From Methylobacillus flagellatus KT (GTDB lineage Bacteria; Pseudomonadota; Gammaproteobacteria; Burkholderiales; Methylophilaceae), in NCBI RefSeq assembly GCF_000013705.1, contig NC_007947.1, forward strand, positions 1,674,001 to 1,738,000: 64,000 nt of DNA. The letters are read 5' to 3'. A program made the position numbers and the translations under genes. The notes beneath the pieces are model-generated. The model made no database searches, was not told the DNA's origin, and was given only the letters and a program-made list of their open reading frames with translations. Positions 7,989 to 18,013 of this stretch are shown here, in pieces. The first letter of the stretch is position 1. Every line of letters begins with the position of its first letter.

Positions 7989-9537
7989 CTAACTGGAATA
8001 TCTCCACGGCCCTCCTCAGGCTGCCGGCCTGCTCATCCAATGCAGTCGCAGTTGCGGCAGATTGCTCAACCAATGCGGAGTTCTGCTGAGTAGCAGCATC
8101 CATCTGCGTGATGGCAAGCTTGACCTGCGCAATACCGGTTGCCTGCTCACTAGAAGCTGCCGCAATCTCCCCGATCAGGGCAGCTATCTGATTGACTGAA
8201 TTTGCAACCTCGTGAATTGTATTGCCTGCAGAGGTGACCTTGCGGGTACCTGTATCCACGACCTCGCCAGAAGCGGCGATCAGCACCTTGATCTCTCTGG
8301 CGGCGCTGGCGCTACGCTGCGCAAGTGAACGCACTTCGCTTGCCACCACGGCAAACCCCTTCCCCTGTTCCCCTGCCCGCGCGGCTTCCACGGCAGCATT
8401 CAGTGCAAGAATATTGGTCTGGAAAGCAATGCCGTCAATCAGCCCGGTAATCTCCTCGATCTGCGCAGATTTGGCGCTGATCTCCTGCATGATCCGCACG
8501 ACCTCATCCATGGCAGCCTCGCCTTGCTTTGCCACAGCCACCGTATTTTGCACCATGCCTGTCGCCGTCCTAGCGTTTTCTGCATTATGCGCCACGGTTT
8601 CCGCGAGCTCCTCCATGCTGCTGGCAGTTTCCTCGAGCGAACTCGCCTGCTCCTCGGTACGGTGCGAAAGATCGTTGTTGCCCTGGGCGATTTCGGCGGT
8701 GCCGTTGTTGATCTGCTCAACACTATCGCGTACCTGGCGGACCATCTTGGCAAGACTGTCTTTCATGTCGATCAGGTAAGGATATATCTGCCCTGGACAA
8801 TTCTTGCCGAATGGCTCTATAGGAAAGGTGAGGTCCCCATCGGCAATTTTCTGGAAATACGCTTTCACCTGATCCAACGGCATCCGGACAAAATGCACAA
8901 CATACCGATCAGCCAGAACCAGCAGTACTAGGCAGACGCCGAGAACGCAAGCCACTGCAACCATCAGCAGCTTGCGGTTTTTCTGTGCATTTTCCAGCAT
9001 GGCTTGCCCTTGCTGCTCCAACAGACCATTGACTTCCCGGGCCGCATTGCCGAAGTGACGACTGGCGCCAGCAACGACGCTGATATTATGCTGCCTGTAC
9101 TTGGTAATATCGCCTTGTTCAAGCAATTCAATCAGCTTCTCCACTTCATCATGCACCAGGATGTAATGGGCTTTGAGCTGACGAATTGCATCGATGTCTA
9201 CTGATGATGCCCCCTGCAGGAAAGCATTGAAACTGGCATCGGCCTCCTTCATTGCAGAGCGGACATGCAGAGATTCGGCCTGGCTTGCCTTCAGGTCTCC
9301 AGCCTCAAGATAATCATGTTGCCTGACCAGCCTGAGCCGGGCGCGCAGCAGATTTTCATTGGCCAAGACTAGGGATTGGGATTGCCTGAGCGTCGCGTGG
9401 CTGACCTCAAGCTCCTTCCCTGCCGCATTCATCCCAGCCAATCCTATGGCGGAAAGGGTCAGGATCAGGATGCTGATGAAAACCAGCACGATCATCACCA
9501 TACGGTGAACTGTAATATCCTTCAGGAGTTGTTTCAT
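7984..9537 (-). CDS. Methyl-accepting chemotaxis protein
   Basis: A 517-aa inner-membrane chemoreceptor. It has an N-terminal membrane segment (about residues 12-32), a periplasmic four-helix-bundle type sensor (about 35-190), and a second membrane segment near 191-208 ([19 protein letters not shown]). A HAMP region follows, then the cytoplasmic signalling domain with the conserved hairpin tip [20 protein letters not shown] and [22 protein letters not shown]. It controls CheA through CheW and is adapted by methylation. The ligand cannot be told. A sigma28-like promoter may precede it. It is a lone receptor gene with no other chemotaxis genes nearby. Confidence 0.93.
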   Translation of the reverse strand: MKQLLKDITVHRMVMIVLVFISILILTLSAIGLAGMNAAGKELEVSHATLRQSQSLVLANENLLRARLRLVRQHDYLEAGDLKASQAESLHVRSAMKEADASFNAFLQGASSVDIDAIRQLKAHYILVHDEVEKLIELLEQGDITKYRQHNISVVAGASRHFGNAAREVNGLLEQQGQAMLENAQKNRKLLMVAVACVLGVCLVLLVLADRYVVHFVRMPLDQVKAYFQKIADGDLTFPIEPFGKNCPGQIYPYLIDMKDSLAKMVRQVRDSVEQINNGTAEIAQGNNDLSHRTEEQASSLEETASSMEELAETVAHNAENARTATGMVQNTVAVAKQGEAAMDEVVRIMQEISAKSAQIEEITGLIDGIAFQTNILALNAAVEAARAGEQGKGFAVVASEVRSLAQRSASAAREIKVLIAASGEVVDTGTRKVTSAGNTIHEVANSVNQIAALIGEIAAASSEQATGIAQVKLAITQMDAATQQNSALVEQSAATATALDEQAGSLRRAVEIFQLA

Positions 9538-9594
9538 GCTATTCCTTCGTCAATGAGCCCAATGCTGCGCGAACTCGCACACTGGATGACTGCA

Positions 9595-9622
9595 ATAACG
9601 GAGGAAAAAGCAAAAAAATTTA
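9595..9622 (-). promoter_or_regulatory. Possible sigma28 (flagellar) promoter of the chemotaxis gene
   Basis: On the minus strand TAAA is followed after 16 bases by TCCGTTAT, which resembles TAAA-N15-GCCGATAA but matches only partly (CCG, T and A positions). It lies about 60-85 bases upstream of the chemoreceptor start. Weak; given because chemoreceptor genes are commonly sigma28-driven. Confidence 0.3.
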
Positions 9623-9677
9623 AATTAAATATGCAAATAGCAAATGTTGCAGAATGGCGTGATTGTTGGGATTCAGG

Positions 9678-10958
9678 TCATCTTGATACATCAACATCAT
9701 GTTTGTCCATCCTTCCCTTAAGCAAATAGGTCACTACTTTGCCTTTTCCCTTGACATCCACACCACAACGCGGCTCAAAGCAGTAATCCGCCTTCAGCAG
9801 CTCATAGGTAGCGGCTGAAACTTGGATTTCGTTGGGCAGCCCGGTCGTTTCCATACGGCTGGCGATATTGACAGCATCCCCCCATAAATCGTAGCTGAAC
9901 CGGGTGTTGCCGATAATACCGGCCACCACTGCACCACTGTTCATTCCAATCCGCATTGCCAATGGCATGCCGATCTCTCTGGAAACCTTGTCGAGCAAGG
10001 CAGGCACTTCCAGCGCCATGTCCGCCATGACGTGGGCATGGTCTGTCCGGGGACTGGGCGCCCCCGCAATCACCATGTAAGCATCCCCTATAGTCTTGAT
10101 TTTTTCCACGCCATACTGGGCGGCAAGCTGGTCGAAGCGGGAAAAGACATGGTTGAGCAGGTCAACCACAGCAGCAGGTGTCATCCCTGCCGAAATCTGG
10201 GTGAAGTTCACGATATCCGCAAACAGGATGGTGACGGCGTCATGACTATCTGCGATGCGGCCACACTGGGTTTCATGCAGCCGCTTGGCAACTGACTCCG
10301 GCAATATGCTTCGCAACAGTTGCTCCGAACGCGATTTTTCCACCGCCAATGCTTCCAGCACTTTCGCTTTCTCAGATTGGAAATAGCGCATTGCGATGTA
10401 CAGGATGACCGATACCCCGGCCATATTGATCGCAAAAAATGCATCCCGGATATCCCCGGGGATCGGCAAGGCATGCATGGAAAACTGGTCGTTCAGCCAC
10501 CATGACAGCACTGCCAGCAGCCCAAATAAGATGAACCAGGGGGTGGACTGCCGGGTGCCCAGAATCATCAGTGCGCCGACGGGCGACAGTATGGCCCAGA
10601 AAGCAACACCGCTAGAGGCCTGAAGCCCGCCAATGATCCATTGCATAAAGAACGGCATCACCAGCAGCATGACCAGTTGGGTGAAGGTAAAGGCATCGAA
10701 ACGCTTGAAATGGTAGAACACCAGCAAGCTGCTATAGGAAATGATGATGTAGATGTACGGCACGGCCGCCATCACTGCATATCCTTCCCCCAGGCTGGAA
10801 AGAGTGAATATCCAGAAGACGCAGGCCAAGCTTTCCGCCAGCACCAGGATGGATAGGATTGCCATACCAAGTACAACTGCCTTGGCGATTTCTGGTGGCT
10901 TGTTTCCCAGGAAAGGCTGGATGAGCCGCATAAAATAACGGTCAGCCTGATGCATCAT
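9678..10958 (-). CDS. Membrane-bound class III adenylate cyclase
   Basis: A 426-aa protein with six predicted membrane segments in the first about 200 residues and a cytoplasmic class III nucleotide cyclase domain at about 235-400. Metal-binding aspartates are in FADIVNFTQ and in KTIGDAYMV. The substrate-specifying Lys in EKIKTIGD and Asp in SYDLWGDAVNIASRM favour ATP over GTP, so cAMP is the expected product. The membrane part resembles the MASE-type or adenylate-cyclase-associated six-helix sensors, but the signal is unknown. It lies downstream of nothing obviously related; the neighbouring chemoreceptor is in the same orientation with 140 bp between them. Confidence 0.88.
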   Translation of the reverse strand: MMHQADRYFMRLIQPFLGNKPPEIAKAVVLGMAILSILVLAESLACVFWIFTLSSLGEGYAVMAAVPYIYIIISYSSLLVFYHFKRFDAFTFTQLVMLLVMPFFMQWIIGGLQASSGVAFWAILSPVGALMILGTRQSTPWFILFGLLAVLSWWLNDQFSMHALPIPGDIRDAFFAINMAGVSVILYIAMRYFQSEKAKVLEALAVEKSRSEQLLRSILPESVAKRLHETQCGRIADSHDAVTILFADIVNFTQISAGMTPAAVVDLLNHVFSRFDQLAAQYGVEKIKTIGDAYMVIAGAPSPRTDHAHVMADMALEVPALLDKVSREIGMPLAMRIGMNSGAVVAGIIGNTRFSYDLWGDAVNIASRMETTGLPNEIQVSAATYELLKADYCFEPRCGVDVKGKGKVVTYLLKGRMDKHDVDVSR

Positions 10959-11089
10959 GGCGCTCTCTATTGTTAGTTATCATTCATTGTGCTTTGCCCA
11001 ATATATCGCAAGGATGGTACTTAATCTATCTTTGTCTTGACCGATGAAAGCGCTGGTGGAGTGCCGCAGGTTTGAGTTAGAATGGCGTC

Positions 11090-11186
11090 TGGCGGGCCTC
11101 CCCGCATTGCAAAGTAGCCAACCTGGTCAGGTCCGGAAGGAAGCAGCCACAACTATTGAAGCAAGTGCCGGGGGTTGGGCTCGCCT
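11090..11186 (+). ncRNA. ffs: 4.5S (small bacterial) signal recognition particle RNA
   Basis: The invariant apical segment GGTCAGGTCCGGAAGGAAGC is at 11124-11143. The outer ends, GGCGGGCCTCCCCGCA at 11091-11106 and TGCCGGGGGTTGGGCTCGCC at 11166-11185, pair to make the long hairpin. The RNA binds Ffh and targets membrane proteins to the translocon. The position immediately before dnaX is typical of betaproteobacteria. TTAGAAT at 11077-11083 is a likely -10 element. Ends are estimated from pairing and are uncertain by several bases. Confidence 0.93.
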
Positions 11187-11310
11187 CTTAAATTTAGAGA
11201 ATCAGACACGCCTGATTGCATGGGAAGCGCCGGATCAATTGTTCCAAATGTGCACGCCACTGGCAAAGCAGGCACCTGCAACGCATGACATCCAATGAGT
11301 TTATACGCCG

Positions 11311-13029
11311 ATGAGCTATCAGGTTCTTGCCCGCAAATGGCGTCCAAAATCCTTTGATGAGCTGGTAGGTCAGGAGCATGTGGTGCGCGCCCTCACCAAT
11401 GCATTGCAGCAGCAGCGACTACACCATGCATACCTGTTCACGGGTACCCGCGGCGTTGGCAAGACCACCCTCTCCCGTATACTGGCAAAATCCCTGAATT
11501 GCGAACGCGGCGTCAGCGCAAACCCTTGCGGCCAATGTACGGCCTGCGTCGCGATCGACAAGGGTAGCTTCCTCGATTATGTCGAGATGGATGCCGCATC
11601 CAACCGCGGGGTTGATGACATGACCTCGCTGCTGGAAAAAGCCATTTACGCCCCCACCCAGGGCCGCTACAAAGTCTACATGCTTGATGAAGTTCACCAG
11701 CTCACCGGGCATGCCTTCAATGCCATGTTGAAAACGCTGGAAGAACCCCCGGCCCACGTCAAGTTTATTCTGGCCACCACTGACCCGCAGAAGGTCCCGG
11801 TTACCATCCTGTCGCGCTGCCTTCAGTTCAACCTCCGGCAAATGTCGAGCAGCGGTATTGCCGCACACTTGCAGCATGTATTGACCCAGGAAAACATTAC
11901 CTTCGAGCCTGTTGCACTGCAATTGATAGGCCGCTCTGCCAATGGCAGTATGCGTGATGCATTGTCCCTGCTGGATCAGGCGATTGCCTATGGCGGCGAC
12001 AGCGTCAACGAAAAAGAGGTGCGTACCATGCTGGGTGCAATCGACCAGGCTTACCTGTTCGAGCTGCTCAACGCCCTGCTCGCCCAAGATGGCAATGCCT
12101 TGCTCGCCCAGGCGCGCGCCATGGAAGAACGCGCGATTTCCTTCGACGCGGCATTGAGCGACCTTGCCAACCTGCTGCATGAAATCGCCATTGCACAAGC
12201 TGTGCCAGATAGTATTGCGATTGACCATCCCGACCGTCAGACTCTTCTCGACATCGCGGCTCGCATGCGCCCAGAGGAAATACAGCTCTATTACCAAATT
12301 GCCCTTCTCGCCAGGCGAGATCTCGGCTTGGCGCCCGATGAGTTTGCTGGGTTCACCATGGCATTGCTGCGTATGCTGGCATTCCGCCCAGGAGAACAAA
12401 CATCTTCGACAAAGGCAGCACCACCGCCAGCGGCATCCTCTACCGTTGCAGAAAGCACGCGGCCTCGCGCCAGTGCCGCTCTTGCCGTCAGTGAACCAGC
12501 TGTCAGGATCCCTGCGCCGAACATGCGCGAAGCCAGCCCGGAGCCCACGCCTGAGTCAGCGACCTCTCGGGACTCTCAAGCGCTCAGCCCAGGCGCCTTC
12601 TCCGCCGCAGCATCCAGCACGCAAGAAGCCCCTGCCTCAGCGGTCACGCGAAGCTTCGACGGCAATTGGCGTGCATTGGTGGACAGGTTGAAACTCGGCC
12701 TGGCCCGGGCGCTGGCACAAAATTGCGAAGTAGCAAGCTTCGATGAAGACCATATTGCATTCTCCGTGCCGCCGACGCAAAAGCACCTGCTGGGCATGGG
12801 TTATGAGGAAAAGCTGCAAAGTGCCGTTGAGCAGCATTTTGGCCGCAAGATCAAACTGACTTTCGCCCTGGGCGGCAGCGGCAATACGCCAGCCCAGTTG
12901 ATGAGTCAGGAAAAAGCCGCCCTGCAGGCCCATGCGGAGAACGCAATTCACAATGATGGCTTTGTGCAAGCGCTGATCAAGGATTTCGGCGCCCAGATCA
13001 TTCCATCAAGCATCAAACCACTTCAATAA
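11311..13029 (+). CDS. dnaX: DNA polymerase III subunits gamma and tau
   Basis: A 572-aa clamp-loader ATPase. The N-terminus [20 protein letters not shown] is diagnostic. Walker [13 protein letters not shown] follows at about residues 45-56, then a zinc-binding cysteine set ([14 protein letters not shown]), the [16 protein letters not shown] segment, and the SRC sensor motif. A Pro/Ala/Ser-rich linker (about 365-450) joins to the tau C-terminal region that contacts the polymerase and helicase. It heads the conserved dnaX-ybaB-recR unit. No A-rich slippery heptamer was noticed near the linker, so a shorter gamma form by frameshift is not supported here. Confidence 0.97.
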   Translation: MSYQVLARKWRPKSFDELVGQEHVVRALTNALQQQRLHHAYLFTGTRGVGKTTLSRILAKSLNCERGVSANPCGQCTACVAIDKGSFLDYVEMDAASNRGVDDMTSLLEKAIYAPTQGRYKVYMLDEVHQLTGHAFNAMLKTLEEPPAHVKFILATTDPQKVPVTILSRCLQFNLRQMSSSGIAAHLQHVLTQENITFEPVALQLIGRSANGSMRDALSLLDQAIAYGGDSVNEKEVRTMLGAIDQAYLFELLNALLAQDGNALLAQARAMEERAISFDAALSDLANLLHEIAIAQAVPDSIAIDHPDRQTLLDIAARMRPEEIQLYYQIALLARRDLGLAPDEFAGFTMALLRMLAFRPGEQTSSTKAAPPPAASSTVAESTRPRASAALAVSEPAVRIPAPNMREASPEPTPESATSRDSQALSPGAFSAAASSTQEAPASAVTRSFDGNWRALVDRLKLGLARALAQNCEVASFDEDHIAFSVPPTQKHLLGMGYEEKLQSAVEQHFGRKIKLTFALGGSGNTPAQLMSQEKAALQAHAENAIHNDGFVQALIKDFGAQIIPSSIKPLQ

Positions 13030-13046
13030 ATCCGGAGGATACAGAC

Positions 13047-13373
13047 ATGATGAAAGGCGGCTTGGGCAACCTCATGAAGCAGGCCCAGCAAATGCAGGAA
13101 AACATGAAGCGCGCCCAGGAAGAATTGGGCAAGATTGAAGTCGAAGGCCAAGCAGCCTCGGGCATGGTCAAGATCACCATGACCTGCCGCCATGAAGTGC
13201 GCCGTGTCAGCATCGACGACAGTGTACTGGGAGATGACAAAGAGCTATTGGAGGACATGATTGCGGCAGCCTTCAATGACGCGGCGCGCAAGGCCGAGGC
13301 TACCTCCCAGGAACGGATGAGCAGCCTGACGGCGGGCCTGCCAATCCCCCCTGGCATGAAACTGCCATTCTGA
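13047..13373 (+). CDS. ybaB: Nucleoid-associated protein, YbaB/EbfC family
   Basis: A 108-aa protein of typical family length. The N-terminal [20 protein letters not shown] helix and the central [20 protein letters not shown] strand region are characteristic; the C-terminus ends [16 protein letters not shown]. It binds DNA as a dimer and is generally encoded between dnaX and recR, as here (17 bases after dnaX, 15 before recR). CGGAGG before the ATG supports the start. Confidence 0.95.
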   Translation: MMKGGLGNLMKQAQQMQENMKRAQEELGKIEVEGQAASGMVKITMTCRHEVRRVSIDDSVLGDDKELLEDMIAAAFNDAARKAEATSQERMSSLTAGLPIPPGMKLPF

Positions 13374-13388
13374 TTTACCTCAGCCGGC

Positions 13389-13988
13389 ATGCGTAACCCT
13401 CCTGCCCTGGAACAACTGGTCGAAGCCTTACGCTGTCTGCCGGGCGTAGGGCCAAAATCCGCCCTTCGCATGGCTTACTACTTGTTGCAGCGCGACCGCA
13501 AGGGCGCTGGCATACTTGCCAAGTCGCTGGACCAGGCTTTGCAAGTAGTCAGCCATTGCAACCTGTGCAACAACTTCAGCGAGCAGGAGATTTGCCCACT
13601 TTGCGCCTCTCCGGCTCGAGACCGTACATTGCTCTGCATTGTGGAAATGCCCAGCGACCTCATGATGCTGGAACAAACCCAAACCTACCAGGGCATGTAT
13701 TTTGTCCTCATGGGCAGGCTATCACCGTTGGACGGCATCGGTCCTCGAGACATCCACCTGGATAAGCTGCTCAAGCGTGCCCAGGATGGCAAAGTGGAAG
13801 AAGTCATCCTAGCCACGAACTACACCGTGGAAGGCGAAGCAACTGCGCATTACGTCAGCGAACTATTACGCGCCCGAGGTATCCAGGTCAGCCGCATTGC
13901 GCGAGGCCTGCCCATGGGAGGAGAGATCGAGCATGTGGATAGCGGCACCCTCGCCCAGGCCCTTCTGGAGCGCCGCCACGTACGCTGA
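13389..13988 (+). CDS. recR: Recombination mediator RecR
   Basis: A 199-aa protein, usual length. It has the helix-hairpin-helix [20 protein letters not shown] near the N-terminus, a four-cysteine zinc finger [16 protein letters not shown] (about residues 56-72), and a Toprim domain with [11 protein letters not shown] and the later [17 protein letters not shown]. With RecF/RecO it loads RecA on gapped DNA. Last gene of the dnaX unit; the next gene downstream is convergent. Confidence 0.97.
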   Translation: MRNPPALEQLVEALRCLPGVGPKSALRMAYYLLQRDRKGAGILAKSLDQALQVVSHCNLCNNFSEQEICPLCASPARDRTLLCIVEMPSDLMMLEQTQTYQGMYFVLMGRLSPLDGIGPRDIHLDKLLKRAQDGKVEEVILATNYTVEGEATAHYVSELLRARGIQVSRIARGLPMGGEIEHVDSGTLAQALLERRHVR

Positions 13989-14031
13989 TCAATGAGTGAT
14001 CCGGGCGGCGGGATGGATGGGGGCGCTAGCC

Positions 14032-14721
14032 TTAATGTTCTTCACAGCGATCAGCCAAGCGCTGCTGCCAGGCAACCAGGCAGGTTTCTATCTCGGCTAC
14101 CTCATGTACGACATAATCCGCGCCCCATTCGAGTGGGCGGTCTGCCTGGTCAAGGTATCCATAGAGCGCCGCGACTGTAGGCATGCCGGCTGCAATCCCG
14201 GCTGCAATATCTCGTTGTGCATCCCCAATATAAATACATACCTCTGGCAGTACACCGGCCTGCTCACAAGCCGCCAATAAAGAGTCTGGGTGCGGCTTGG
14301 CACGCGGCACGTCATCCGCGCACACCAGGCAAGCCATCCGCTGTTCAAGCTTCAATGCCGCCAGCAAAGGGGCAGAAAAACGCCTGGGCTTGTTCGTGAC
14401 GATGCCCCAACGAAGGCCTGCAGACTCCATCCTTTGCAACAATGTTTCCATGCCCTCGAACAACATGGGAGTGCGGGTATAGACCTCTTCATACAGTGCC
14501 AGATACTCGTCACGCATGGCAGCAAAATTTGCATCCTCCGGTGTGATATTGAACCCGATAGCCAATAACCCCTTGGAGCCATGCGATGCATAGGGACGGA
14601 TGATATCCTGATCCAGGAAAGGCAGCCCGTGCCGCTTGCGCTGCAAGTTGAGCGCCAGCCCAAGGTCGGGCGCCGTATCGACCAAGGTACCATCGAGATC
14701 GAACAAAACAAGATTTCCCAT
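14032..14721 (-). CDS. gph: HAD-family phosphatase (phosphoglycolate phosphatase / MupP type)
   Basis: A 229-aa HAD hydrolase. Motif I FDLDGTLVDTAPD gives the nucleophile Asp9 and acid Asp11; motif II is IVTNKPRR; motif III/IV are AKPHPDSLLAACEQAG and YIGDAQRDIAAG. In beta- and gammaproteobacteria the gene after ubiG is often annotated gph but may be MupP, which acts on MurNAc-6-phosphate in cell-wall recycling; the sequence alone does not decide. It follows ubiG with a three-base gap, so the two are co-transcribed. Confidence 0.9.
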   Translation of the reverse strand: MGNLVLFDLDGTLVDTAPDLGLALNLQRKRHGLPFLDQDIIRPYASHGSKGLLAIGFNITPEDANFAAMRDEYLALYEEVYTRTPMLFEGMETLLQRMESAGLRWGIVTNKPRRFSAPLLAALKLEQRMACLVCADDVPRAKPHPDSLLAACEQAGVLPEVCIYIGDAQRDIAAGIAAGMPTVAALYGYLDQADRPLEWGADYVVHEVAEIETCLVAWQQRLADRCEEH

Positions 14722-14724
14722 GGC

Positions 14725-15444
14725 TTACTTGACCGTCTGTAATATGTAATTAACGGAGACGTCATTGTTCAGCTTATAGCGCTTGGTCAACGGGTTATAT
14801 CCCATACCCTTTGATGCGATGACGTCCAGGCCTGCCGCGCGCGCCCAGCCTGCCAACTCGGAAGGCTTGATAAACTTCTCATATTCATGGGTGCCGCGCG
14901 GCAATAGGTTGAGCACGTACTCGGCTCCCAGCACGGCAAAAAGGTATGCCTTGGGGTTGCGATTGATGGTGGAAAAAAATACCTTGCCACCGGGCTTTGT
15001 CAGCCGGGCACAGGCACGCACGATAGCAGCCGGATCTGGCACATGTTCCAGCATCTCCATGCAGGTGACGATGTCAAAGCTTTCTGGCGACTCCTGAGCC
15101 AGTTCCTCGACCGAGATCAGTCGATAATCGACTTTGGCACTGCTCTCATATTGATGCAGCTTCGCCACCTTGAGCGCCTTTTCCCCCAGGTCTATCCCTG
15201 TCACCTCGGCACCGCGCTCGCTCATGGACTCGGACAGGATGCCGCCGCCGCAACCGACATCCAGTACGCGCTTACCTGCCAAGCCTGCATGCTCGTCTAT
15301 GTAGTTGAGGCGCAACGGGTTGATTTCATGCAACGGCTTGAATTCGCTGTTCTTGTCCCACCACTTATGGGCAAGCTCGGCAAATTTCTGCAACTCTGCC
15401 TGGTCTACGTTCACGCCAGATACTGACTCAGTTTGGTCTGCCAT
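14725..15444 (-). CDS. ubiG: Ubiquinone biosynthesis O-methyltransferase UbiG
   Basis: A 239-aa SAM-dependent methyltransferase performing both O-methylations of ubiquinone synthesis. The N-terminal [20 protein letters not shown] is characteristic of UbiG. The SAM-binding motif is [13 protein letters not shown], followed by [11 protein letters not shown] and the membrane-contact region [11 protein letters not shown]. The start is taken at 15444 because the sequence before it is not family-like; this leaves a 34-base overlap with the upstream deaminase gene. It is followed by gph. Confidence 0.95.
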   Translation of the reverse strand: MADQTESVSGVNVDQAELQKFAELAHKWWDKNSEFKPLHEINPLRLNYIDEHAGLAGKRVLDVGCGGGILSESMSERGAEVTGIDLGEKALKVAKLHQYESSAKVDYRLISVEELAQESPESFDIVTCMEMLEHVPDPAAIVRACARLTKPGGKVFFSTINRNPKAYLFAVLGAEYVLNLLPRGTHEYEKFIKPSELAGWARAAGLDVIASKGMGYNPLTKRYKLNNDVSVNYILQTVK

Positions 15445-16778
15445 TCGGTACTGATCTCCTTTAATTCCGCAGGTTCGATATTGGCATAGACGCCGGCCTG
15501 CCCTTGCAACTTCTGATATTTCAATTCCCCGGCCACCCACACATGACTTACATGCTCCCGCCCGGCACTGTATACCAGATGAGAAATGACATTGAAACAA
15601 GGCTGCAACTCGGCTGCGGCCAGGCTAACCGCTGTCATATCGGCATATTTCCCTGGCTCCAGCGAGCCTAGTTCGGACTCTTTTCCCAATGCCTTCGCTG
15701 CATTGATTGTCGCCATCGCCAGGGCCTCGGCAGCCGGTACACTGGCTGCGTCACCACTGCTTCCTTTGCTCAGCAAGGCAGCCAGGCGCATTTCTGCAAA
15801 CATATCCTGACGATTATTACTGGCGGCCCCATCAGTACCGATCGCGACATTTGTCCCTGCTTTCAACAGCGCATCTACCGGTGCAATACCGCTGGCCAGC
15901 TTGAGATTCGATGCCGGGCAATGTGCGATATGGCAGCCATGGGCGGATAACAAGGCCATCTCGGCTTTGCTCAAGTGAACCCCGTGCGCTGCCACGAAGT
16001 TGGGGCCCAGCACGCCAAGTGACTCGAGGCGTTGCAGCGGCCTTACTCCATATTGTTTGATACTGTCTTCAATCTCAGTACGCGTCTCATGCAAGTGCGT
16101 ATGAATATTCAAACCCAGCTGCTCTGCATAAGTGACAATATTCTCAAAGGTGCTGTTGCCGACTGTATAAGGAGCATGAGGTGCCAGGCTGGCGCTCAGT
16201 AGTGCACTATCCCTCCACTCGTCTCTTGCCTGCAAGCCCTTCTGTAGATAGTCCTCTGCATCATGCGCATAGGCTGTGGCAAATTCCATGACCACCAAAC
16301 CGATATTCGCACGCATACCTGCCTGAACTGCGGCTTCTGCCACCGCATTTGGGAAAAAATACATATCGTTGAAGTAGGTTGTCCCTCCAGCCAGCATTTC
16401 AGCACATCCGAGTAAGGTGCCCTGGCGCACAAAACGCTCCGAAACAAAGCGTTTCTCTGCTGGCCAGATATGTTGTTGCAACCACTGCATCAAAGGCAGG
16501 TCGTCCGCCAGCCCTCGCATCAGGCTCATCGCTGCATGCGTATGCAGGTTGATCAGCCCAGGTATTAATACATGATTGTCCAGTACAACTGTCTGCGCCA
16601 GGGGATAGCGTTGCCTGGCCTGCTGCGTCGGTAGGATATCCAGGATCCTTTTTTCCTCGACAATCACGCTATGCTGCTCCAGGACTGCACCCAAAGGAAG
16701 CCCTGGCACCAACCAGCGCGCCTCCAAGGCATGCAAAGCAAGTGAATTGGAAGAATGGTGTTTCGAGTTCTGATTCAT
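15411..16778 (-). CDS. mtaD: 5-methylthioadenosine/S-adenosylhomocysteine deaminase (amidohydrolase)
   Basis: A 455-aa metal-dependent amidohydrolase. Metal-binding His pairs appear in [16 protein letters not shown], and the later [21 protein letters not shown] and [10 protein letters not shown] segments complete the site. The TRZ/ATZ-type family includes deaminases of methylthioadenosine, SAH and 5'-deoxyadenosine. Placement directly before ubiG is common in betaproteobacteria and makes sense because UbiG releases SAH. First gene of the unit mtaD-ubiG-gph; a terminator lies just upstream of its start, belonging to the ompA-like gene. Substrate preference is inferred. Confidence 0.88.
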   Translation of the reverse strand: MNQNSKHHSSNSLALHALEARWLVPGLPLGAVLEQHSVIVEEKRILDILPTQQARQRYPLAQTVVLDNHVLIPGLINLHTHAAMSLMRGLADDLPLMQWLQQHIWPAEKRFVSERFVRQGTLLGCAEMLAGGTTYFNDMYFFPNAVAEAAVQAGMRANIGLVVMEFATAYAHDAEDYLQKGLQARDEWRDSALLSASLAPHAPYTVGNSTFENIVTYAEQLGLNIHTHLHETRTEIEDSIKQYGVRPLQRLESLGVLGPNFVAAHGVHLSKAEMALLSAHGCHIAHCPASNLKLASGIAPVDALLKAGTNVAIGTDGAASNNRQDMFAEMRLAALLSKGSSGDAASVPAAEALAMATINAAKALGKESELGSLEPGKYADMTAVSLAAAELQPCFNVISHLVYSAGREHVSHVWVAGELKYQKLQGQAGVYANIEPAELKEISTEWQTKLSQYLA

Positions 16779-16796
16779 GGAAGGGTGACTATATAT

Positions 16797-16826
16797 AAAA
16801 AAGCCCCGCAGTGCGGGGCTTTTTCA
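16797..16826 (-). terminator. Rho-independent terminator after the OmpA-like gene
   Basis: AGCCCCGCA-GTGCGGGGCT is a nearly perfect stem at 16802-16820, flanked by A-run and T-run. On the minus strand it follows the OmpA-like stop by about 15 bases and ends in TTTTTTATA. Confidence 0.9.
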
Positions 16827-16840
16827 ACGCTCAAGCTAGA

Positions 16841-17932
16841 TTATTCGCTAGCGCGCTGTACTTCAATCTCAACCACAACACGACGGTTAGGCTGCAAGCA
16901 CTCAATTGCCTTCTTGCCGCGTACGCCAGCGCATTCGACAACAGGCTCGGACTCACCCTTGCCAACTGCATGCAGACGGCTTTCCTCGATACCTTGAGAA
17001 ATCAGGTATTGCTTGACAGTATTGGCACGACGCTCAGACAACTTCTGGTTGTAGGTTTCGTCACCGATGCGGTCGGTATGACCCGTGATCAGTACCAGCT
17101 CAACTTCGGGATGTGCCTTCATTTTTTCAACAACGTCGGCATTCAGTTTTGCCTTGCCTTCTTCCTTCAGGTTGTCCTTGTCGAAGCCGAAGAGCACTTC
17201 AGAAGACAATGTCACTTTCTCGAACGCTGGCTCTGCAGGACCTACGGGAGCTGGAGCTGGCTCAACAACTGGTTCTGGCTCTGGAGCCACTGCAACTGGC
17301 TCAGGCGTTGGCTCGACTACCGGTGCTGGCTTAGGCGCGCCAAAACGGAAAATGGCACCAAGGTTCAAATAGGTATTGCTGATGGTATGGGTATCGATAA
17401 TGCCACTGGAACCAGCATATTCAGCACGGCTCCAGACTTGGCGCAGGTCAGCCTGCAGACCAAAGTTTTCGTTGAAGAGATATTGTGCACCAAATCCAAC
17501 GTTAGCCATCCAAGAAGTCTTCTTGTCGCCCAGGTCAGCACCAGTTACATCACTAGTGTAATCTACGTTGTTACGGCCTGCACCCACCCCTGCCAAGAGG
17601 AAAGGACGGAACTTGTCGCGGCTAAAGAAGTAAAGGGCATCCACGCCAAACAATGTTTGACGATACTTGCCACTCACACCCTGCAGGTCACTGTCAGCGC
17701 TGTTATGACTCAGACCGATTTGTACATCCCAATGCTCGCTGATTTCTTTGCCAAACTTCAGGAAGCCCCCAACGCTACGAGGTTCAGCCTCCAAGTCACT
17801 ATCTGCATGCATGACATTGACACCTGGCAAAGCATACCAAGCACCGTCATATGCGACCTCAGCAGCACTCGCTGTCGATGCCGCAAACGCAAATGCGCTA
17901 GCAACTGCAAAACCAATCAGATTTTTTTTCAT
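16841..17932 (-). CDS. OmpA-family outer membrane protein
   Basis: A 363-aa precursor. The signal peptide is MKKNLIGFAVASAFAFAAST with cleavage after ASA. An eight-strand beta-barrel domain (about 25-190) is followed by a Pro/Glu/Val-rich linker and the OmpA peptidoglycan-binding domain. This domain contains ITGHTDRIGDETYNQKLSE and RRANTVKQYL, with the Asp and Arg that bind diaminopimelate. A Cys pair near the C-terminus (VECAGVRGKKAIECLQ) is typical of betaproteobacterial OmpA proteins. The start at 17932 is supported by CAGGAG upstream and by the signal peptide. Single-gene unit with its own promoter and terminator. Confidence 0.94.
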   Translation of the reverse strand: MKKNLIGFAVASAFAFAASTASAAEVAYDGAWYALPGVNVMHADSDLEAEPRSVGGFLKFGKEISEHWDVQIGLSHNSADSDLQGVSGKYRQTLFGVDALYFFSRDKFRPFLLAGVGAGRNNVDYTSDVTGADLGDKKTSWMANVGFGAQYLFNENFGLQADLRQVWSRAEYAGSSGIIDTHTISNTYLNLGAIFRFGAPKPAPVVEPTPEPVAVAPEPEPVVEPAPAPVGPAEPAFEKVTLSSEVLFGFDKDNLKEEGKAKLNADVVEKMKAHPEVELVLITGHTDRIGDETYNQKLSERRANTVKQYLISQGIEESRLHAVGKGESEPVVECAGVRGKKAIECLQPNRRVVVEIEVQRASE

Positions 17933-17966
17933 TCGATTTAACTCCTGATGACTAACGGACGACTTG

Positions 17967-17995
17967 ACTATACTCAATGCATAAAAGCCACGCAA
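17967..17995 (-). promoter_or_regulatory. Sigma70 promoter of the OmpA-like gene
   Basis: The minus strand has TTGCGT, a 17-base spacer and TATAGT, ending about 35 bases before the ATG at 17932. Good spacing and near-consensus elements for a strongly expressed outer-membrane protein. Confidence 0.55.
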
Positions 17996-18013
17996 TGGGT
18001 GTAGCCGGGGAAA

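Noticed and set aside
11634..11650. A-rich stretch in dnaX as a frameshift site for gamma
   Set aside because: Only five A residues, very early in the gene, and no following structure; unlike the known slippery site.
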